Notes: generated by a model not told the origin, from the sequence alone. 64,000 nucleotides of DNA from Litchfieldia stipae (GCF_014837155.1 NZ_JACYHA010000003.1:248001-312000), one strand, 5' to 3'; shown: positions 47,698-58,077, counted from the stretch's first letter. Numbers and translations: made by a program.

Positions 47698-48249
47698 ATG
47701 ATTACAATGGATGATATCGTAAGAGAAGGCCACCCAACTCTTAGAAAAGTAGCTGAAACCGTTGAGGTACCTACGAATGAAGATATAAGAATCCTTAAAG
47801 AAATGTTAGAGTTTGTAAAAAATAGTCAAGACCCCGAATTAGCTGAAAAATATAGTCTACGCCCTGGAATCGGACTTGCTGCTCCTCAGATAAATATTCC
47901 AAAACGAATGATTGCCATTCACCTGATGGACCAGAATGATAAATTATATAGCTATGCACTCTTCAATCCGAGGATCATTAGCCATTCAGTTGAAAGAAGT
48001 TATTTAACTCACGGTGAAGGGTGCTTATCTGTTGATCGAGAAGTAAAAGGGATTGTTCCTCGTTATGCAAGAGTAAAAGTAAAAGGCATGACAGTAGATG
48101 GAGAAGAAATTACGATTAAATTAAAAGGATTACCGGCAATCGTATTTCAACACGAAATTGACCACTTAAATGGAATCATGTTCTATGATCATATTGATAA
48201 AAGTGATCCATTCCGTATTCCAGACAACTCTATCCCTGTTGAAATCTAA
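47698..48249 (+). CDS. def: Peptide deformylase
   Basis: A 183-residue metal enzyme that removes the N-formyl group from nascent proteins (YkrB/DefB type). All three motifs are present: GIGLAAPQ, EGCLS with C109, and QHEIDH with H152, E153 and H156. The start MITMDDIVREGHP at 47698 fits the B. subtilis homologue; an ATG three codons earlier is too close to the AAGGAG site. Confidence 0.96.
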   Translation: MITMDDIVREGHPTLRKVAETVEVPTNEDIRILKEMLEFVKNSQDPELAEKYSLRPGIGLAAPQINIPKRMIAIHLMDQNDKLYSYALFNPRIISHSVERSYLTHGEGCLSVDREVKGIVPRYARVKVKGMTVDGEEITIKLKGLPAIVFQHEIDHLNGIMFYDHIDKSDPFRIPDNSIPVEI

Positions 48250-48254
48250 ACCAA

Positions 48255-48300
48255 AGAAGACAAATGTTGCTTAACCACCCAGCAAACATTTGTCTTTTTT
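48255..48300 (+). terminator. Terminator of def
   Basis: A stem joining AGACAAATGTT(GC) at 48259-48270 with AACATTTGTCT near 48285-48294, followed by six T. Confidence 0.88.
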
Positions 48301-48336
48301 ATTGAACTGCTTTCTCAAAATTGGTTGTTTTAATTA

Positions 48337-48548
48337 GGCTGTTTTCGTATAGATTGTTGCTTTTAATACCCGCAGCCTGAATACACTCCGCGTCCTGTGG
48401 GGTGACCGGTGAGCCTCCTCGTCGCTAGCGCTCCTGCTCACGTCTCACTTTGCTCACGTATCCCACGGGAGTCTTGAGTGTATTCAGGCTGCTAGAAATC
48501 TCATTCTCAATTATTCATCTCAAAACAACAAACTTTGAGAAAACAGCC
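48337..48548. repeat. Dispersed MITE-like repeat, copy E (longest, complete)
   Basis: A 212-bp copy from GGCTGTTTTC (48337) to GAAAACAGCC (48548), with inner arms GCAGCCTGAATACACT and AGTGTATTCAGGCTGC. It has extra sequence in the centre (CGTCGCTAGCGCTCCTGCTCACG region) absent from copies B and C. Just left of it, 48306-48332, CTTTCTCAAAATTGGTTGTTTT looks like a decayed end of another copy. Confidence 0.92.
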
Positions 48549-48759
48549 TTTAATTACAATCAACTTAATCTAACTTAATTAGTATAAATTGTGCTTATTT
48601 TTCCAATTTTACCCACGTTAACCTTTTAATAAATATCATATACTATAAGTGGGATAAAACTCTTCTTACAATATATAAATTCAATCGTACAAGTTGTCAG
48701 AAAACATTTAACCTTAATGAGACCGTTTTAAATTCTAAAAAAAAGGAGAAGATGGTATC

Positions 48760-48831
48760 ATGCTTAAGAAGCTTAGAAAAAAATTATTAAAACAATGGTC
48801 TGACTTATTAAAGAAAAAAACAATCGCTTAA
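48760..48831 (+). CDS. Short cationic amphipathic peptide (23 residues)
   Basis: An ATG 11 bases after AAAGGAG opens a 23-codon frame ending TAA 48829-48831. The peptide begins MLKKLRKKLLKQWSDLL and has eight Lys, one Arg, one Asp and a single Trp at 13, net charge about +8. Leu2, 5, 9, 10, 16, 17 and Trp13 fall on one helical face, so it would form an amphipathic helix. A GC-rich hairpin follows at 48870-48891. It could be a membrane-active peptide, toxin, leader or quorum-type peptide. Not recognised. Confidence 0.6.
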   Translation: MLKKLRKKLLKQWSDLLKKKTIA

Positions 48832-48869
48832 ATGATCGATTTACTTCATTTCTTTTATAGTAACTTCTG

Positions 48870-48900
48870 GGCCCTTCAATTCAGAAGGGCCTAATTATTT
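48870..48900 (+). terminator. Terminator after the cationic peptide gene
   Basis: Stem GGCCCTTC (48870-48877) / GAAGGGCC (48884-48891) with an AATTCA loop, then TAATTATTT. The T tract is interrupted but the stem is strong. Confidence 0.65.
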
Positions 48901-49038
48901 ATATCTTTTTATAGATGAATTTTCAGGGAACAAAAGAGTTTTTAAGTAAATAATAGAAAAAACATGAAAAACTTCCTTTTTTTTTATATAATAGAAAAAG
49001 TGAATCTAACATTCGGAAATTAAGGAGAGATTTGGCAA

Positions 49039-49248
49039 ATGATTTTTAAAGTATATTTTCAGGAACAAGCAAACGAGGTACCTGTTAGAGAAAAAACAAA
49101 AACGATTTACGTTGAAGCAGGTTCTGAGAAGGATGTTCGTATTAAATTAAAAGATCGCACTATAAATATTGAATATATTCAGGCAGTAGAAAATGCACAT
49201 CTAGAGTATGAACAACTAAATGAAGATTTTAAAGTATTGGAGATATGA
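49039..49248 (+). CDS. rpoY: RNA polymerase epsilon subunit RpoY
   Basis: A 69-residue small subunit of Firmicute RNA polymerase (YkzG). [27 protein letters not shown] and the NIEYIQAV strand are typical. It overlaps nothing but ends only 6 bases before rnjA, so the two are co-transcribed. Confidence 0.95.
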   Translation: MIFKVYFQEQANEVPVREKTKTIYVEAGSEKDVRIKLKDRTINIEYIQAVENAHLEYEQLNEDFKVLEI

Positions 49249-49254
49249 TAAAGT

Positions 49255-50922
49255 ATGAAATTTGTTAAAAATGACCAAACTGCAGTATTTGCCCTAGGGG
49301 GATTAGGTGAAATCGGAAAAAATACCTACGGCGTACAATTTCAAGATGAAATCATCTTGATTGATGCTGGAATTAAGTTTCCCGAGGACGAATTGCTAGG
49401 AATTGATTACGTCATTCCAGATTATAGCTACCTATCTAAGAACGTTGATAAAATTAAAGGTTTATTTATCACTCATGGTCATGAGGACCACATTGGTGGG
49501 ATTCCTTACCTTTTGAAAGAGATCAATATTCCAATTTATGCAGGTAAGCTAGCATTAGCATTAATAAGAAATAAATTAGAAGAGCACGGATTACTTAGAC
49601 AAACAAAGCTAATTGAAGTAAACGAAGAAGATATAATCAAATTCCGGAAAACTTCGGTTAGTTTTTATAGAACAACTCATAGTATTCCTGAGGCATTTGG
49701 GATTGTAGTCAAAACACCTCCTGGCCAAGTTGTACATACTGGTGATTTTAAATTTGATTTCACACCAGTTGGAGAGCCTGCAAACTTAACTAAGATGGCT
49801 GAAATAGGAAAAGATGGAGTTCTTTGCTTACTATCTGATAGTACAAATGCAGAAAATCCAGAATTCACGATGTCTGAGCGTCGTGTTGGTGAGAGTATAA
49901 ATGATATTTTCCGAAAAAAGGACGGACGTTTGATCTTCGCTACTTTCGCTTCAAACATACATCGTCTACAGCAAGTGGTTGAAGCTGCTGTACAAAACGG
50001 AAGAAAAGTCGCTGTATTTGGTAGAAGTATGGAAGCAGCAATTGACATTGGATTAGATCTTGGATACATTAAAGCACCAAAGGAAACATTTATTGAAGCA
50101 TCACAAATAAATCGCTTACCAGCTAATCGTGTAACGATTCTTTGTACTGGAAGCCAAGGTGAGCCTATGGCAGCCTTATCAAGAATTGCCGGTGGGACTC
50201 ATCGTCAAATTCAAATTATCCCTGGAGATACGGTAGTATTCTCTTCATCACCTATTCCAGGAAATACTATAAGCGTGAGCCGTACGATCAATATGCTCTA
50301 TCGTGCAGGTGCAGAAGTGATTCATGGTCCATTATTTGATATCCATACTTCAGGTCATGGTGGACAAGAAGAACAAAAGTTAATGTTACGCTTAATGAAG
50401 CCGAAGTATTTCATGCCTATTCATGGTGAATATCGTATGCAGAAAATGCACATGAAGCTTGCCACTGATTGTGGAGTGCCTGAAGAAAATTGCTTTATCA
50501 TGGATAACGGAGACGTATTAGCTTTAAGTGAAAATGAAGCATCTGTTTCAGGAAAAATCCCTTCAGGAAATGTTTATATTGATGGAAGTGGTATTGGAGA
50601 TATCGGAAATATTGTTCTTAGAGATCGTAGAATCTTATCAGAAGAAGGACTTGTTATTGTTGTAGTTAGCATTAACATGAAGGATTTCAAAATCGCTGCT
50701 GGTCCAGACTTGATTTCTCGTGGATTCGTCTACATGCGTGAATCAGGTGATTTGATTAACGATGCACAAAGCTTAATTTCGAAACACTTAAACAAGGTAA
50801 TGGAACGCCGTACAACTCAATGGTCTGAAATTAAAAATGAGATCACTGATACATTGGCACCATTCCTATATGAGAAAACAAAACGTCGTCCAATGATTTT
50901 ACCAATAATCATGGAAGTATAA
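49255..50922 (+). CDS. rnjA: Ribonuclease J1
   Basis: A 555-residue beta-CASP metallo-beta-lactamase nuclease with 5'-3' exo- and endonuclease activity, central to mRNA turnover. The zinc motif HGHEDH lies at 74-79 (H74, H76, D78, H79). The beta-CASP domain follows (about 210-370), then PIHGEYRM and the C-terminal dimer domain. It is the enzyme that SR1P/GapA contacts in B. subtilis, so both partners of that link lie in this window. Confidence 0.98.
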   Translation: MKFVKNDQTAVFALGGLGEIGKNTYGVQFQDEIILIDAGIKFPEDELLGIDYVIPDYSYLSKNVDKIKGLFITHGHEDHIGGIPYLLKEINIPIYAGKLALALIRNKLEEHGLLRQTKLIEVNEEDIIKFRKTSVSFYRTTHSIPEAFGIVVKTPPGQVVHTGDFKFDFTPVGEPANLTKMAEIGKDGVLCLLSDSTNAENPEFTMSERRVGESINDIFRKKDGRLIFATFASNIHRLQQVVEAAVQNGRKVAVFGRSMEAAIDIGLDLGYIKAPKETFIEASQINRLPANRVTILCTGSQGEPMAALSRIAGGTHRQIQIIPGDTVVFSSSPIPGNTISVSRTINMLYRAGAEVIHGPLFDIHTSGHGGQEEQKLMLRLMKPKYFMPIHGEYRMQKMHMKLATDCGVPEENCFIMDNGDVLALSENEASVSGKIPSGNVYIDGSGIGDIGNIVLRDRRILSEEGLVIVVVSINMKDFKIAAGPDLISRGFVYMRESGDLINDAQSLISKHLNKVMERRTTQWSEIKNEITDTLAPFLYEKTKRRPMILPIIMEV

Positions 50923-50924
50923 AT

Positions 50925-50966
50925 AAAAAAAGTGGACAACCTCTTTGAAGGTCGTCCACTTTTTTT
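50925..50966. terminator. Bidirectional terminator between rnjA and ktrC
   Basis: A stem of AAAAAAAGTGGAC (50925-50937) with GTCCACTTTTTTT (50954-50966), between converging genes. Confidence 0.93.
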
Positions 50967-50968
50967 GA

Positions 50969-51631
50969 CTATTCTCCTACTAAATTCTTTTCAAATCGGT
51001 TAATATCTGTATCTGCTCCAATGACGATTAGTATATCCCCTTGTTGGATTAATTCTGTTGCTTGAGGTGATACAATAATATTCTTCCCTCTTTTAATTGC
51101 GACAATATTAATACCATATTTAGCACGGATGTCTAAATCAATCAACGTTTTCCCATCCATTCTTTTACTAGCTACTAATTCTACAATGCTATGCTCATCA
51201 GACAGCTCTAAATAATCCAGTACATTATTTGAAATGATATTATGTGCAATTCTTCTCCCCATGTCACGTTCAGGATGTACAATTTGATCTGCACCTATTT
51301 TGCTTAATACTTTTTCATGGTAGTCATTCTGAGCTTTGACTGTAATATGTTTAACTCCTAATTCCTTCAGAATCAATGTAGTAAGAATACTAGCTTGGAT
51401 ATTGTCACCAATTGCTACAATCACATGATCGAAATTTCTTATGCCAAGGCTTTTCAAAACAGATTCATCAGTCGAATCTCCAACAACTGCATGAGAAGCA
51501 ATCGCTGAATAACCGTTTACCTTTTCTTCATCCATATCCATAGCCATTACTTCCATGCCCTCTTCACTTAGAGCTTTACAAATACTACCGCCAAAACGAC
51601 CAAGTCCAATGACTGCGAATTCTTTTTTCAC
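50969..51631 (-). CDS. ktrC: KtrC, regulatory RCK subunit of a potassium channel
   Basis: A 220-residue cytosolic ring protein with an RCK_N Rossmann domain (GLGRFGGS, acid pair DMDEEK) and an RCK_C domain (about 135-217) that in homologues binds c-di-AMP. It gates the membrane subunit KtrD, which is not in the window. It is a single gene. Confidence 0.95.
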   Translation of the reverse strand: MKKEFAVIGLGRFGGSICKALSEEGMEVMAMDMDEEKVNGYSAIASHAVVGDSTDESVLKSLGIRNFDHVIVAIGDNIQASILTTLILKELGVKHITVKAQNDYHEKVLSKIGADQIVHPERDMGRRIAHNIISNNVLDYLELSDEHSIVELVASKRMDGKTLIDLDIRAKYGINIVAIKRGKNIIVSPQATELIQQGDILIVIGADTDINRFEKNLVGE

Positions 51632-51732
51632 AAGAAGTCCCCCATTAATTACACCTTTATTGTAGTAAATCTAACCTTATATTATTCTATCATATCAAAA
51701 ATGAAGCAATTTATAAAAGAAATTTCAATGAA

Positions 51733-51766
51733 AAGAAAAAGGAAAAGGTTTCCCTCTTCCTTTCTT
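51733..51766 (-). terminator. Possible terminator of yknUV
   Basis: An imperfect purine/pyrimidine hairpin (GAAAAAGGAAAAGG paired with a CCTCTTCCTTTCTTC region) directly after the yknV stop; T-rich on the minus strand. Confidence 0.5.
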
Positions 51767-51770
51767 CTCT

Positions 51771-53597
51771 TTATCCAACTTCTAACATCTTAAATTGTGC
51801 TTTAACAAGCTGATAATATTCACCTTGTAATTTCATCAATTGATCATGTGAGCCTTGCTCTAGAATCTCGCCATGATCTAATACGAATATATTATCTGCT
51901 TCCCTAATAGTTGAAAGTCTATGTGCAATAATAATGGCCGTACGATTCTTAAGTAATTTTCTTAGCGCACTCTGAATATTCATTTCTGTCTCAGTATCAA
52001 TACTTGCCGTTGCTTCATCCAAGATTAAGATTTTTGGATCTGCTAAGAGTGCTCTTGCAAATGATAATAATTGACGCTCTCCCACAGATAAGATATTCCC
52101 TCGCTCTTCAACCTCAGTATAATATCCGTTCGGGAGCTTTTCAATGAAGCTATTTGCTCCAACAGCTTTTGCTGCTTCAATTACTTCCTGATCTGTGGCA
52201 TCAGGGCGTCCAAATCGAATATTTTCAATAATGGTACCTGAGAATATAAATGTATCTTGTAGAACAACACTGATTTGAGAACGGACACTGTCAAGCTTCG
52301 CATCTTTCACATCAATCCCATCAATTTTGACAGAACCACTTGTCGCATCATAGAAACGACTGATCAAATTGGCAATGGTTGTTTTCCCAGAACCTGTATG
52401 GCCCACTAATGCAACAGTTTGCCCAGCTTCCATCGTAAGTGAAATACTTTTTAATGCCTTACGCTTGTCGTCATATGAAAACTCAACATGTTCAAATTCA
52501 ATTTTCCCTTTAATATCAGTTAATTTCTTCGCATTCTCTTTTTCTGAGACGATTGGTTGTTCATCTAAATACTCGAAAATACGCTCTGACGAAGCCATCC
52601 CCATTAATAATTGGTTGTAAACCTGACCTAGTCTTGAAATAGGCTCCCAGAACATCCCTAAGTACACTGCAAACGATACAAACGCACCGATACTTAAATG
52701 ACCAGGTCCTGTAATTAAATAAGCTCCATACCATAAGAGTATTGCCGTACCGACTGCATTCGTCATTTCAACAAACGGTCTGAACATCGCATTCTTTTTT
52801 GTCGCATCTCTCCAGCTTTCATACGTTTCCGTATTAACACCGTCGAAGAATTCCATGTTTTCTTTTTCCTGAGTAAATGATTGAGTGACTCGAATTCCTT
52901 GAATGCTTTCATTCAAGTGAGAATTTAATTTCGCTTGTTTCATACGTACCATCTGCCAAGAACGACGAATTTTCTTTCTTAGACTTGTAGAGATAAAGAA
53001 CATAATTGGTAGAATTACCATGATTGCTAGAGTTAACTCCGGACTCAAAGCAAACAAAATCACGAAAACTCCTAATAATAACAGAAAGTCCATGAACAGA
53101 TTAATGACTCCATTCGTAAATAATTCCTGTAACGAATTGATGTCATTCATAATCCGTACAAGGATCGATCCCGCTGAACGTTGATCAAAGAAACGATGGG
53201 ATAAATGTTGTACGTGGGTAAATAAATGCTTTCTTATATCAAAAATAACATTCTGACCTAACTGATTCATCCATCTTATTCGAAATACATTGGCCACATA
53301 AGAAATGGCATAGAGCACCGCAATGATAACGACTAGTTTAACTAATAAATTCGTATCCTTATTAGCGATTGCATGGTCTAAAGTATAAACCCCTATTAAG
53401 ATAGGGACAATTAAGCGAATGGCAGTTGTAATGATAACCGCTAGAAAAGCTAACGGCAATAAAGTTTTTGAATAAGGCTTCATATAACTAAATAAGCGAA
53501 ACATTTGCTTCCAGTTAAATGGCTTATCTATTACTTGATCTGTTGAGTAATGAAAACGGTTATTCACATTATTCTTACGTTCTATTTTTTCACTCAT
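51771..53597 (-). CDS. yknV: YknV-type half-transporter of a heterodimeric ABC exporter
   Basis: A 608-residue half-transporter with six helices (about 45-330) and an ATPase (about 365-600). Walker A GHTGSGKT, Walker B ILILDEATASID with the catalytic Glu, switch AHRLS. Its signature is degenerate (LSVGERQ for LSGGQ). It lies 15 bases after its partner. Confidence 0.93.
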   Translation of the reverse strand: MSEKIERKNNVNNRFHYSTDQVIDKPFNWKQMFRLFSYMKPYSKTLLPLAFLAVIITTAIRLIVPILIGVYTLDHAIANKDTNLLVKLVVIIAVLYAISYVANVFRIRWMNQLGQNVIFDIRKHLFTHVQHLSHRFFDQRSAGSILVRIMNDINSLQELFTNGVINLFMDFLLLLGVFVILFALSPELTLAIMVILPIMFFISTSLRKKIRRSWQMVRMKQAKLNSHLNESIQGIRVTQSFTQEKENMEFFDGVNTETYESWRDATKKNAMFRPFVEMTNAVGTAILLWYGAYLITGPGHLSIGAFVSFAVYLGMFWEPISRLGQVYNQLLMGMASSERIFEYLDEQPIVSEKENAKKLTDIKGKIEFEHVEFSYDDKRKALKSISLTMEAGQTVALVGHTGSGKTTIANLISRFYDATSGSVKIDGIDVKDAKLDSVRSQISVVLQDTFIFSGTIIENIRFGRPDATDQEVIEAAKAVGANSFIEKLPNGYYTEVEERGNILSVGERQLLSFARALLADPKILILDEATASIDTETEMNIQSALRKLLKNRTAIIIAHRLSTIREADNIFVLDHGEILEQGSHDQLMKLQGEYYQLVKAQFKMLEVG

Positions 53598-53612
53598 CTA
53601 TGTTCACCTACC

Positions 53613-55367
53613 TCATCCTGTTTGTGATTGCAGAACTGCTTTTTGATCCTTATATTGAATGTCATAAATTCGACGGTAAGCTCCATTTAGCTCAACAAGC
53701 TCTTCATGCTTTCCACGTTCAACAATTGCTCCTTCATCTAACACGAGTATTTCATCTGCATGTTTTAATGAAGAGATACGGTGAGCAATGATGATCGTCG
53801 TACGCCCCTTCATAACTTCTTTTAAATCTCTTTGAATATTAAACTCTGTTTCCATATCAACAGCACTTGTTGCATCATCTAGGATTAAGATACTTGGGTC
53901 GATGCAGATTGCTCTTGCAATCGCAATACGCTGCTTCTGTCCGCCTGAGAGCCCCATACCACGTTCACCAAGTAATGTGTCATACCCATTTGGTAACTCC
54001 ATAATGAAATCATGTGCCTGAGCTCGCTTAGCTGCATCAATAATTTGCTCCATTGTTGCATCAGGTCGACCATAGGCTATATTGGCTTTTATTGTCGATG
54101 AGAAGAGAAAAGATTCTTGAAGAACGAATCCAATATTTCTTCGAATTGAATTCAATGAGTATTCTTTTACATCTCGACCATCAATAAGTACCTGACCTTT
54201 GATTGGCTCATAGAATCTAGTAATTAATTGAGTAATACTTGTTTTCCCCGAACCTGTTGAACCAATAAGTCCAATCACTTTCCCTGGCTCAGCCTTAAAT
54301 GAAATTGAAGATAGTGCAGCTGCATCATCCTCTGTATACTTTAAAGTAACATCGTTAAATTCGATATAGCCCTCAAGTCGTTCTTTCGCAATCGATTGGT
54401 TCTTCTCTAGAATTTCTTCATCTGCTTCAAGAATTTCAAGCAAGCGTTCACCTGAAGCCTTTGATTGAGAAAATTGGTTAATGATAAACCCAAGGTTCAT
54501 AATCGGTCCCATGATGTACCAAACTAAACTAAAGAATGCCACCAAAGCACCATGAGAAAGATCACCAGCAATCACCAGATAACCCCCATAAGATAACAAC
54601 GCAACAACGCTTACATTTCCGATGAACTCCATTAGTGGAAAGTACTTTGCCCAAATTTCAGCTGTATAAAGGTGATTCCCCTTATAGTCAGTGTTTGAAT
54701 TGTTAAATTTATTGATTTGGAACGATTCTCTTGATAATGATTTAACAGTATTTATTCCACTAATATTCTCTTGAACATTTGTGTTCAATCGTCCAAATGA
54801 TTTTCGAATTCCACGGAATGCAGGATGGACCTTCTTATCAAACTTATATACTACTATTGCAAGAAAAGGTAAAGCTGCAATCGTAACAAATGTAAGTGAT
54901 ACTGAGTAAGAAAACATGACAACCAAACTCGTACCTACTAATAGGACAAACCTTAGTAATTCAGCAAAACCAAATGATAGAAAGAATCGGAATCCTTCTA
55001 CATCAGCTGTTAGCCTCGACATTAAATCCCCTGTCTTCGCATTATCATAATAACGAAACGGCAAGTATTGAAGCTTCTTATATAAAGCATTTCGAAGTCC
55101 ATATACCGATTTAATCCCAAACATATCCCCCAGATATTGTTGAAAATATGTAGTAATCCCCTTCACTACCATAATTCCAATAAACCCTAAGGCTACATAT
55201 GGTACATACTCGTATTTTCCATCTAATACCACTTCATCGATTGTAAACTGTAAGACAATTGGGTACACAACTGTAATAACAGTTACAAACAATAGAAAGA
55301 ACATTGACCATATAAATAAAGCTTTATTTGGCCAATAAAATTGTTTTAATTTCTTAAACGTATCCAT
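53613..55367 (-). CDS. yknU: YknU-type half-transporter of a heterodimeric ABC exporter
   Basis: A 584-residue half-transporter with six helices and an ATPase. Walker A GSTGSGKT, canonical signature LSGGQKQR, but Walker B reads ILILDDATSAVD, with Asp in place of the catalytic Glu. ATG 55367 follows GGGGAGG at 6 bases; the frame is open 16 codons further without support. With YknV it forms one working and one degenerate ATP site. The substrate is not known. Confidence 0.93.
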   Translation of the reverse strand: MDTFKKLKQFYWPNKALFIWSMFFLLFVTVITVVYPIVLQFTIDEVVLDGKYEYVPYVALGFIGIMVVKGITTYFQQYLGDMFGIKSVYGLRNALYKKLQYLPFRYYDNAKTGDLMSRLTADVEGFRFFLSFGFAELLRFVLLVGTSLVVMFSYSVSLTFVTIAALPFLAIVVYKFDKKVHPAFRGIRKSFGRLNTNVQENISGINTVKSLSRESFQINKFNNSNTDYKGNHLYTAEIWAKYFPLMEFIGNVSVVALLSYGGYLVIAGDLSHGALVAFFSLVWYIMGPIMNLGFIINQFSQSKASGERLLEILEADEEILEKNQSIAKERLEGYIEFNDVTLKYTEDDAAALSSISFKAEPGKVIGLIGSTGSGKTSITQLITRFYEPIKGQVLIDGRDVKEYSLNSIRRNIGFVLQESFLFSSTIKANIAYGRPDATMEQIIDAAKRAQAHDFIMELPNGYDTLLGERGMGLSGGQKQRIAIARAICIDPSILILDDATSAVDMETEFNIQRDLKEVMKGRTTIIIAHRISSLKHADEILVLDEGAIVERGKHEELVELNGAYRRIYDIQYKDQKAVLQSQTG

Positions 55368-55639
55368 TTTAAGCCTCCCCTTATTGATGTATAAATTAAA
55401 GTAAAATTCCAACACGTAACTATTAATATATCGACTTTCGAAATAAATTTCCAGTGAATTTTTCGAATTACTCGAATTTTTACAATGAATACGTGTTTTA
55501 TCCTATAAATCACTCCCCATCCATTACAAGGTTGTATCACTTGAAATCGAATTTCACTGTGATACAATTTTCAATATATTTCATTTGAAGGCTGAGTAGA
55601 ATAACTGCCCCTGCAAATATTGAAAGGATGAGTGAAAGG

Positions 55640-56485
55640 ATGACTGAATATTTAAATCCTGCCAATTATAACTGGCAAGCTATATTAGGAGGAGCTGGGA
55701 TAATTATTCTTAAATTAATTGGAATTATTATTGCTTTTCTGATCGTCAAGAGTATAGGAAACCGTATTATAAGAAATTCATTTAAAAAAATCACTGAAAG
55801 AGAAAACATCTCGATGGGACGGGCAAGAACACTTGAAAGCTTAAGCTTAAATGTCTTTTCATACATCCTTATCTTCATCTTTATCGTTATGGTGTTTGGC
55901 ATATTTGATTATGATGCTACTGCATTATTAGCAAGTGCCGGTGTAATTGGTCTAGCCATCGGATTTGGAGCACAAGGTCTAGTTAGTGATGTTGTCACTG
56001 GTTTCTTTCTTCTTCTTGAGAAACAGATAGACGTAGATGATTATGTTACGACCGCTGGATTTTCTGGAATTGTTGAATCTGTTGGCCTAAGAACGACACA
56101 GATTCGGGACTTTGATGGAACTCTTCATTTTGTTCCTAACCGTCAAATTTCAAGTCTTAGCAATCATTCTCGTGGTAATATGAGGGCGCTTGTTGATATT
56201 GGTATCTCGTATAACGATAACATCGATCAGGCGATTCAAGTACTTCAAGAAACTTGTGACCGTATTGCTTCAGAAGATGAAACAATTAAAGAAGGACCAA
56301 ATGTGATTGGTGTCCAATCATTAGGCTCCTCTGATATCGTTATTCGTATAATTGCTAAAACTGAAAATATGGGGCAATGGGCTGTCGAAAGAAAACTTAG
56401 ACAAGCACTTAAAGAGTCGTTAGATTCAAATGGAATTGAGATTCCATTTCCACATCAAGTCTATATCGAAAAAAAATCTGAATAG
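55640..56485 (+). CDS. ykuT: YkuT, small-conductance mechanosensitive channel family
   Basis: A 281-residue MscS-type channel with three helices (about 18-40, 74-95, 100-125). The pore-lining third helix is GVIGLAIGFGAQGLVSDVVTGFF, followed by a beta domain. It releases osmolytes on hypo-osmotic shock. An ATG at 55628 (M-S-E-R) lies directly on its GAAAGG, so I prefer ATG 55640, with AAAGGATGAG upstream; both starts are possible. Confidence 0.9.
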   Translation: MTEYLNPANYNWQAILGGAGIIILKLIGIIIAFLIVKSIGNRIIRNSFKKITERENISMGRARTLESLSLNVFSYILIFIFIVMVFGIFDYDATALLASAGVIGLAIGFGAQGLVSDVVTGFFLLLEKQIDVDDYVTTAGFSGIVESVGLRTTQIRDFDGTLHFVPNRQISSLSNHSRGNMRALVDIGISYNDNIDQAIQVLQETCDRIASEDETIKEGPNVIGVQSLGSSDIVIRIIAKTENMGQWAVERKLRQALKESLDSNGIEIPFPHQVYIEKKSE

Positions 56486-56496
56486 CGTCTAAACAA

Positions 56497-56563
56497 AAAG
56501 ACTGTCTCATAAAGTACTAGAAATGACTAAAGATCATTTTCTAGTACTTTTTTTGACAGCCTT
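56497..56563. terminator. Double hairpin terminator between ykuT and ykuS
   Basis: An inner stem AAAGTACTAGAAATGA (56511-56526) / TCATTTTCTAGTACTTT (56534-56550) with one bulge, and an outer AAGACTGTC / GACAGCCTT pair. The outer pair is of the GGCTGTC class. T runs follow. Confidence 0.88.
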
Positions 56564-56589
56564 ACAAAAAGGTAAGTATATCCTGCTAA

Positions 56590-56835
56590 TTATTGGCCAA
56601 TTCTACTATCAATTTGCTGACATATTTCTTCAGCAGTTAAGCCGTTTGCTTCAATGACAGGTCCTTTAGTTACTGTATCTGCCATCCCCATAACATTTGA
56701 ATCCAATCCTGTGATTACACAGCAGTCACAATCCTTCGCATCATTCTCTTGGCGCAATTGCACAATTTCATGACCTCGCTCTGCGAGTGCCTGCTGCACA
56801 TCTGTTAATGAATCTTCCACACCGATTTTCGCCAT
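56590..56835 (-). CDS. ykuS: YkuS, UPF0180 family protein
   Basis: An 81-residue soluble protein of the UPF0180 family with a DCDCCVITG cysteine cluster in the middle, followed by NVMGMADT. It is related in fold to PTS IIB-like domains, function unknown. It lies in the same direction as dapL upstream, with an 83-base gap. Confidence 0.92.
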   Translation of the reverse strand: MAKIGVEDSLTDVQQALAERGHEIVQLRQENDAKDCDCCVITGLDSNVMGMADTVTKGPVIEANGLTAEEICQQIDSRIGQ

Positions 56836-56918
56836 TTATATCCACCTCCTATTATGTATTGTGTCAATAATAGACAATGTTATTCTTTACACAATACAGG
56901 AGAAAGATTACAAAAAAA

Positions 56919-58046
56919 TTAATTTCCTTTATATTGAAGATACTCAGTTATTACTTGTATACCGACTGCAATTGCATCTTCATTAGGAGTTAACTTTGAA
57001 TGGTGTAGCCCAAATTCTGACTCAACGCCTAACCAGAACATAAACCCTGGGATATCTTTGATCATATAACCAAAATCTTCACCAGTCATTGCTTCACGAC
57101 ACTCTATCAAATTGACCTCTGGACGTTCATCAATGAAATTCATAAATTCACGAGTTAATTCTTCATGGTTATACACCTGGTGATACATGGCACCATAATC
57201 AATACTCGTCTTACACTGATAACCTACTTCAATCCCTTTTACAAGAGACTCAATCCGTTCTTTTACTTTAACCATTGATTCCACTGAAAGGGTACGAATG
57301 GTACCTTCGAGTCTTGCTCTTTCAGCAATAATGTTTTGCACCGTTCCTCCAGTTATTTTCCCAATCGTGATAACAGCACTATCTAACGGATCAACATTTC
57401 TAGATATAATTGATTGAAGCTGTGAGACTAAAGAACATGCCGCAACAATCATATCGTTTGTCTGATGAGGGTAAGCAGCATGTCCACCTTTTCCGGTAAA
57501 ATCAATAAATAATTCTGATGTATTCGCAAACAGGAGCCCTTCCTTTGTTGCAATTGTTCCTACTGGATGCTCTGGGGCAACATGTAGTCCAATAATCAAA
57601 TCCGGCTGCCATTCTTGCATAGTTTCACTCTGAAGCATCGGTAGCGCTCCACCAGGACCCTCTTCTGCCGGTTGGAAAATAAAGAGAACGTTATCCTTAA
57701 TTGGAGTGTTCACCATATTTGTTAGAACTCCTAATGCGATACTCATATGTAAATCATGTCCACAGGCATGCATTGTATCAGGATGTAAGGATTTAAAATC
57801 ATACTCTGTCTCTTCAACAATTGGCAGACCATCAATATCTGCCCTATAGCCAATTGTTTTGTTAGGATTTGTTCCTTTAACCATAACAAATATTCCAGTT
57901 TTCCATGTCTTAACTTCTAATCGTTCCCCAGGTAACGTTTGAATATAGTTCAGTAAATAGGCTTGAGTTTTAAATTCCCGATATCCTAATTCAGGAATTT
58001 GATGAAGATCACGTCTAATTTTCACAAATGGATTTAAAGTAGTCAC
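56919..58046 (-). CDS. ykuR: N-acetyl-L,L-diaminopimelate deacetylase (YkuR)
   Basis: An M20D enzyme of 375 residues in the acetylase branch of lysine/diaminopimelate synthesis: N-acetyl-LL-DAP to LL-DAP. Motifs are [32 protein letters not shown] and [12 protein letters not shown] 58046 gives the length of the B. subtilis protein. A GTG at 58058 overlaps the AAGGGTG site. It follows dapH by 63 bases containing a hairpin. Confidence 0.95.
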   Translation of the reverse strand: MTTLNPFVKIRRDLHQIPELGYREFKTQAYLLNYIQTLPGERLEVKTWKTGIFVMVKGTNPNKTIGYRADIDGLPIVEETEYDFKSLHPDTMHACGHDLHMSIALGVLTNMVNTPIKDNVLFIFQPAEEGPGGALPMLQSETMQEWQPDLIIGLHVAPEHPVGTIATKEGLLFANTSELFIDFTGKGGHAAYPHQTNDMIVAACSLVSQLQSIISRNVDPLDSAVITIGKITGGTVQNIIAERARLEGTIRTLSVESMVKVKERIESLVKGIEVGYQCKTSIDYGAMYHQVYNHEELTREFMNFIDERPEVNLIECREAMTGEDFGYMIKDIPGFMFWLGVESEFGLHHSKLTPNEDAIAVGIQVITEYLQYKGN

Positions 58047-58077
58047 CTTTTTTCTCACACCCTTCTAGATATAATAC

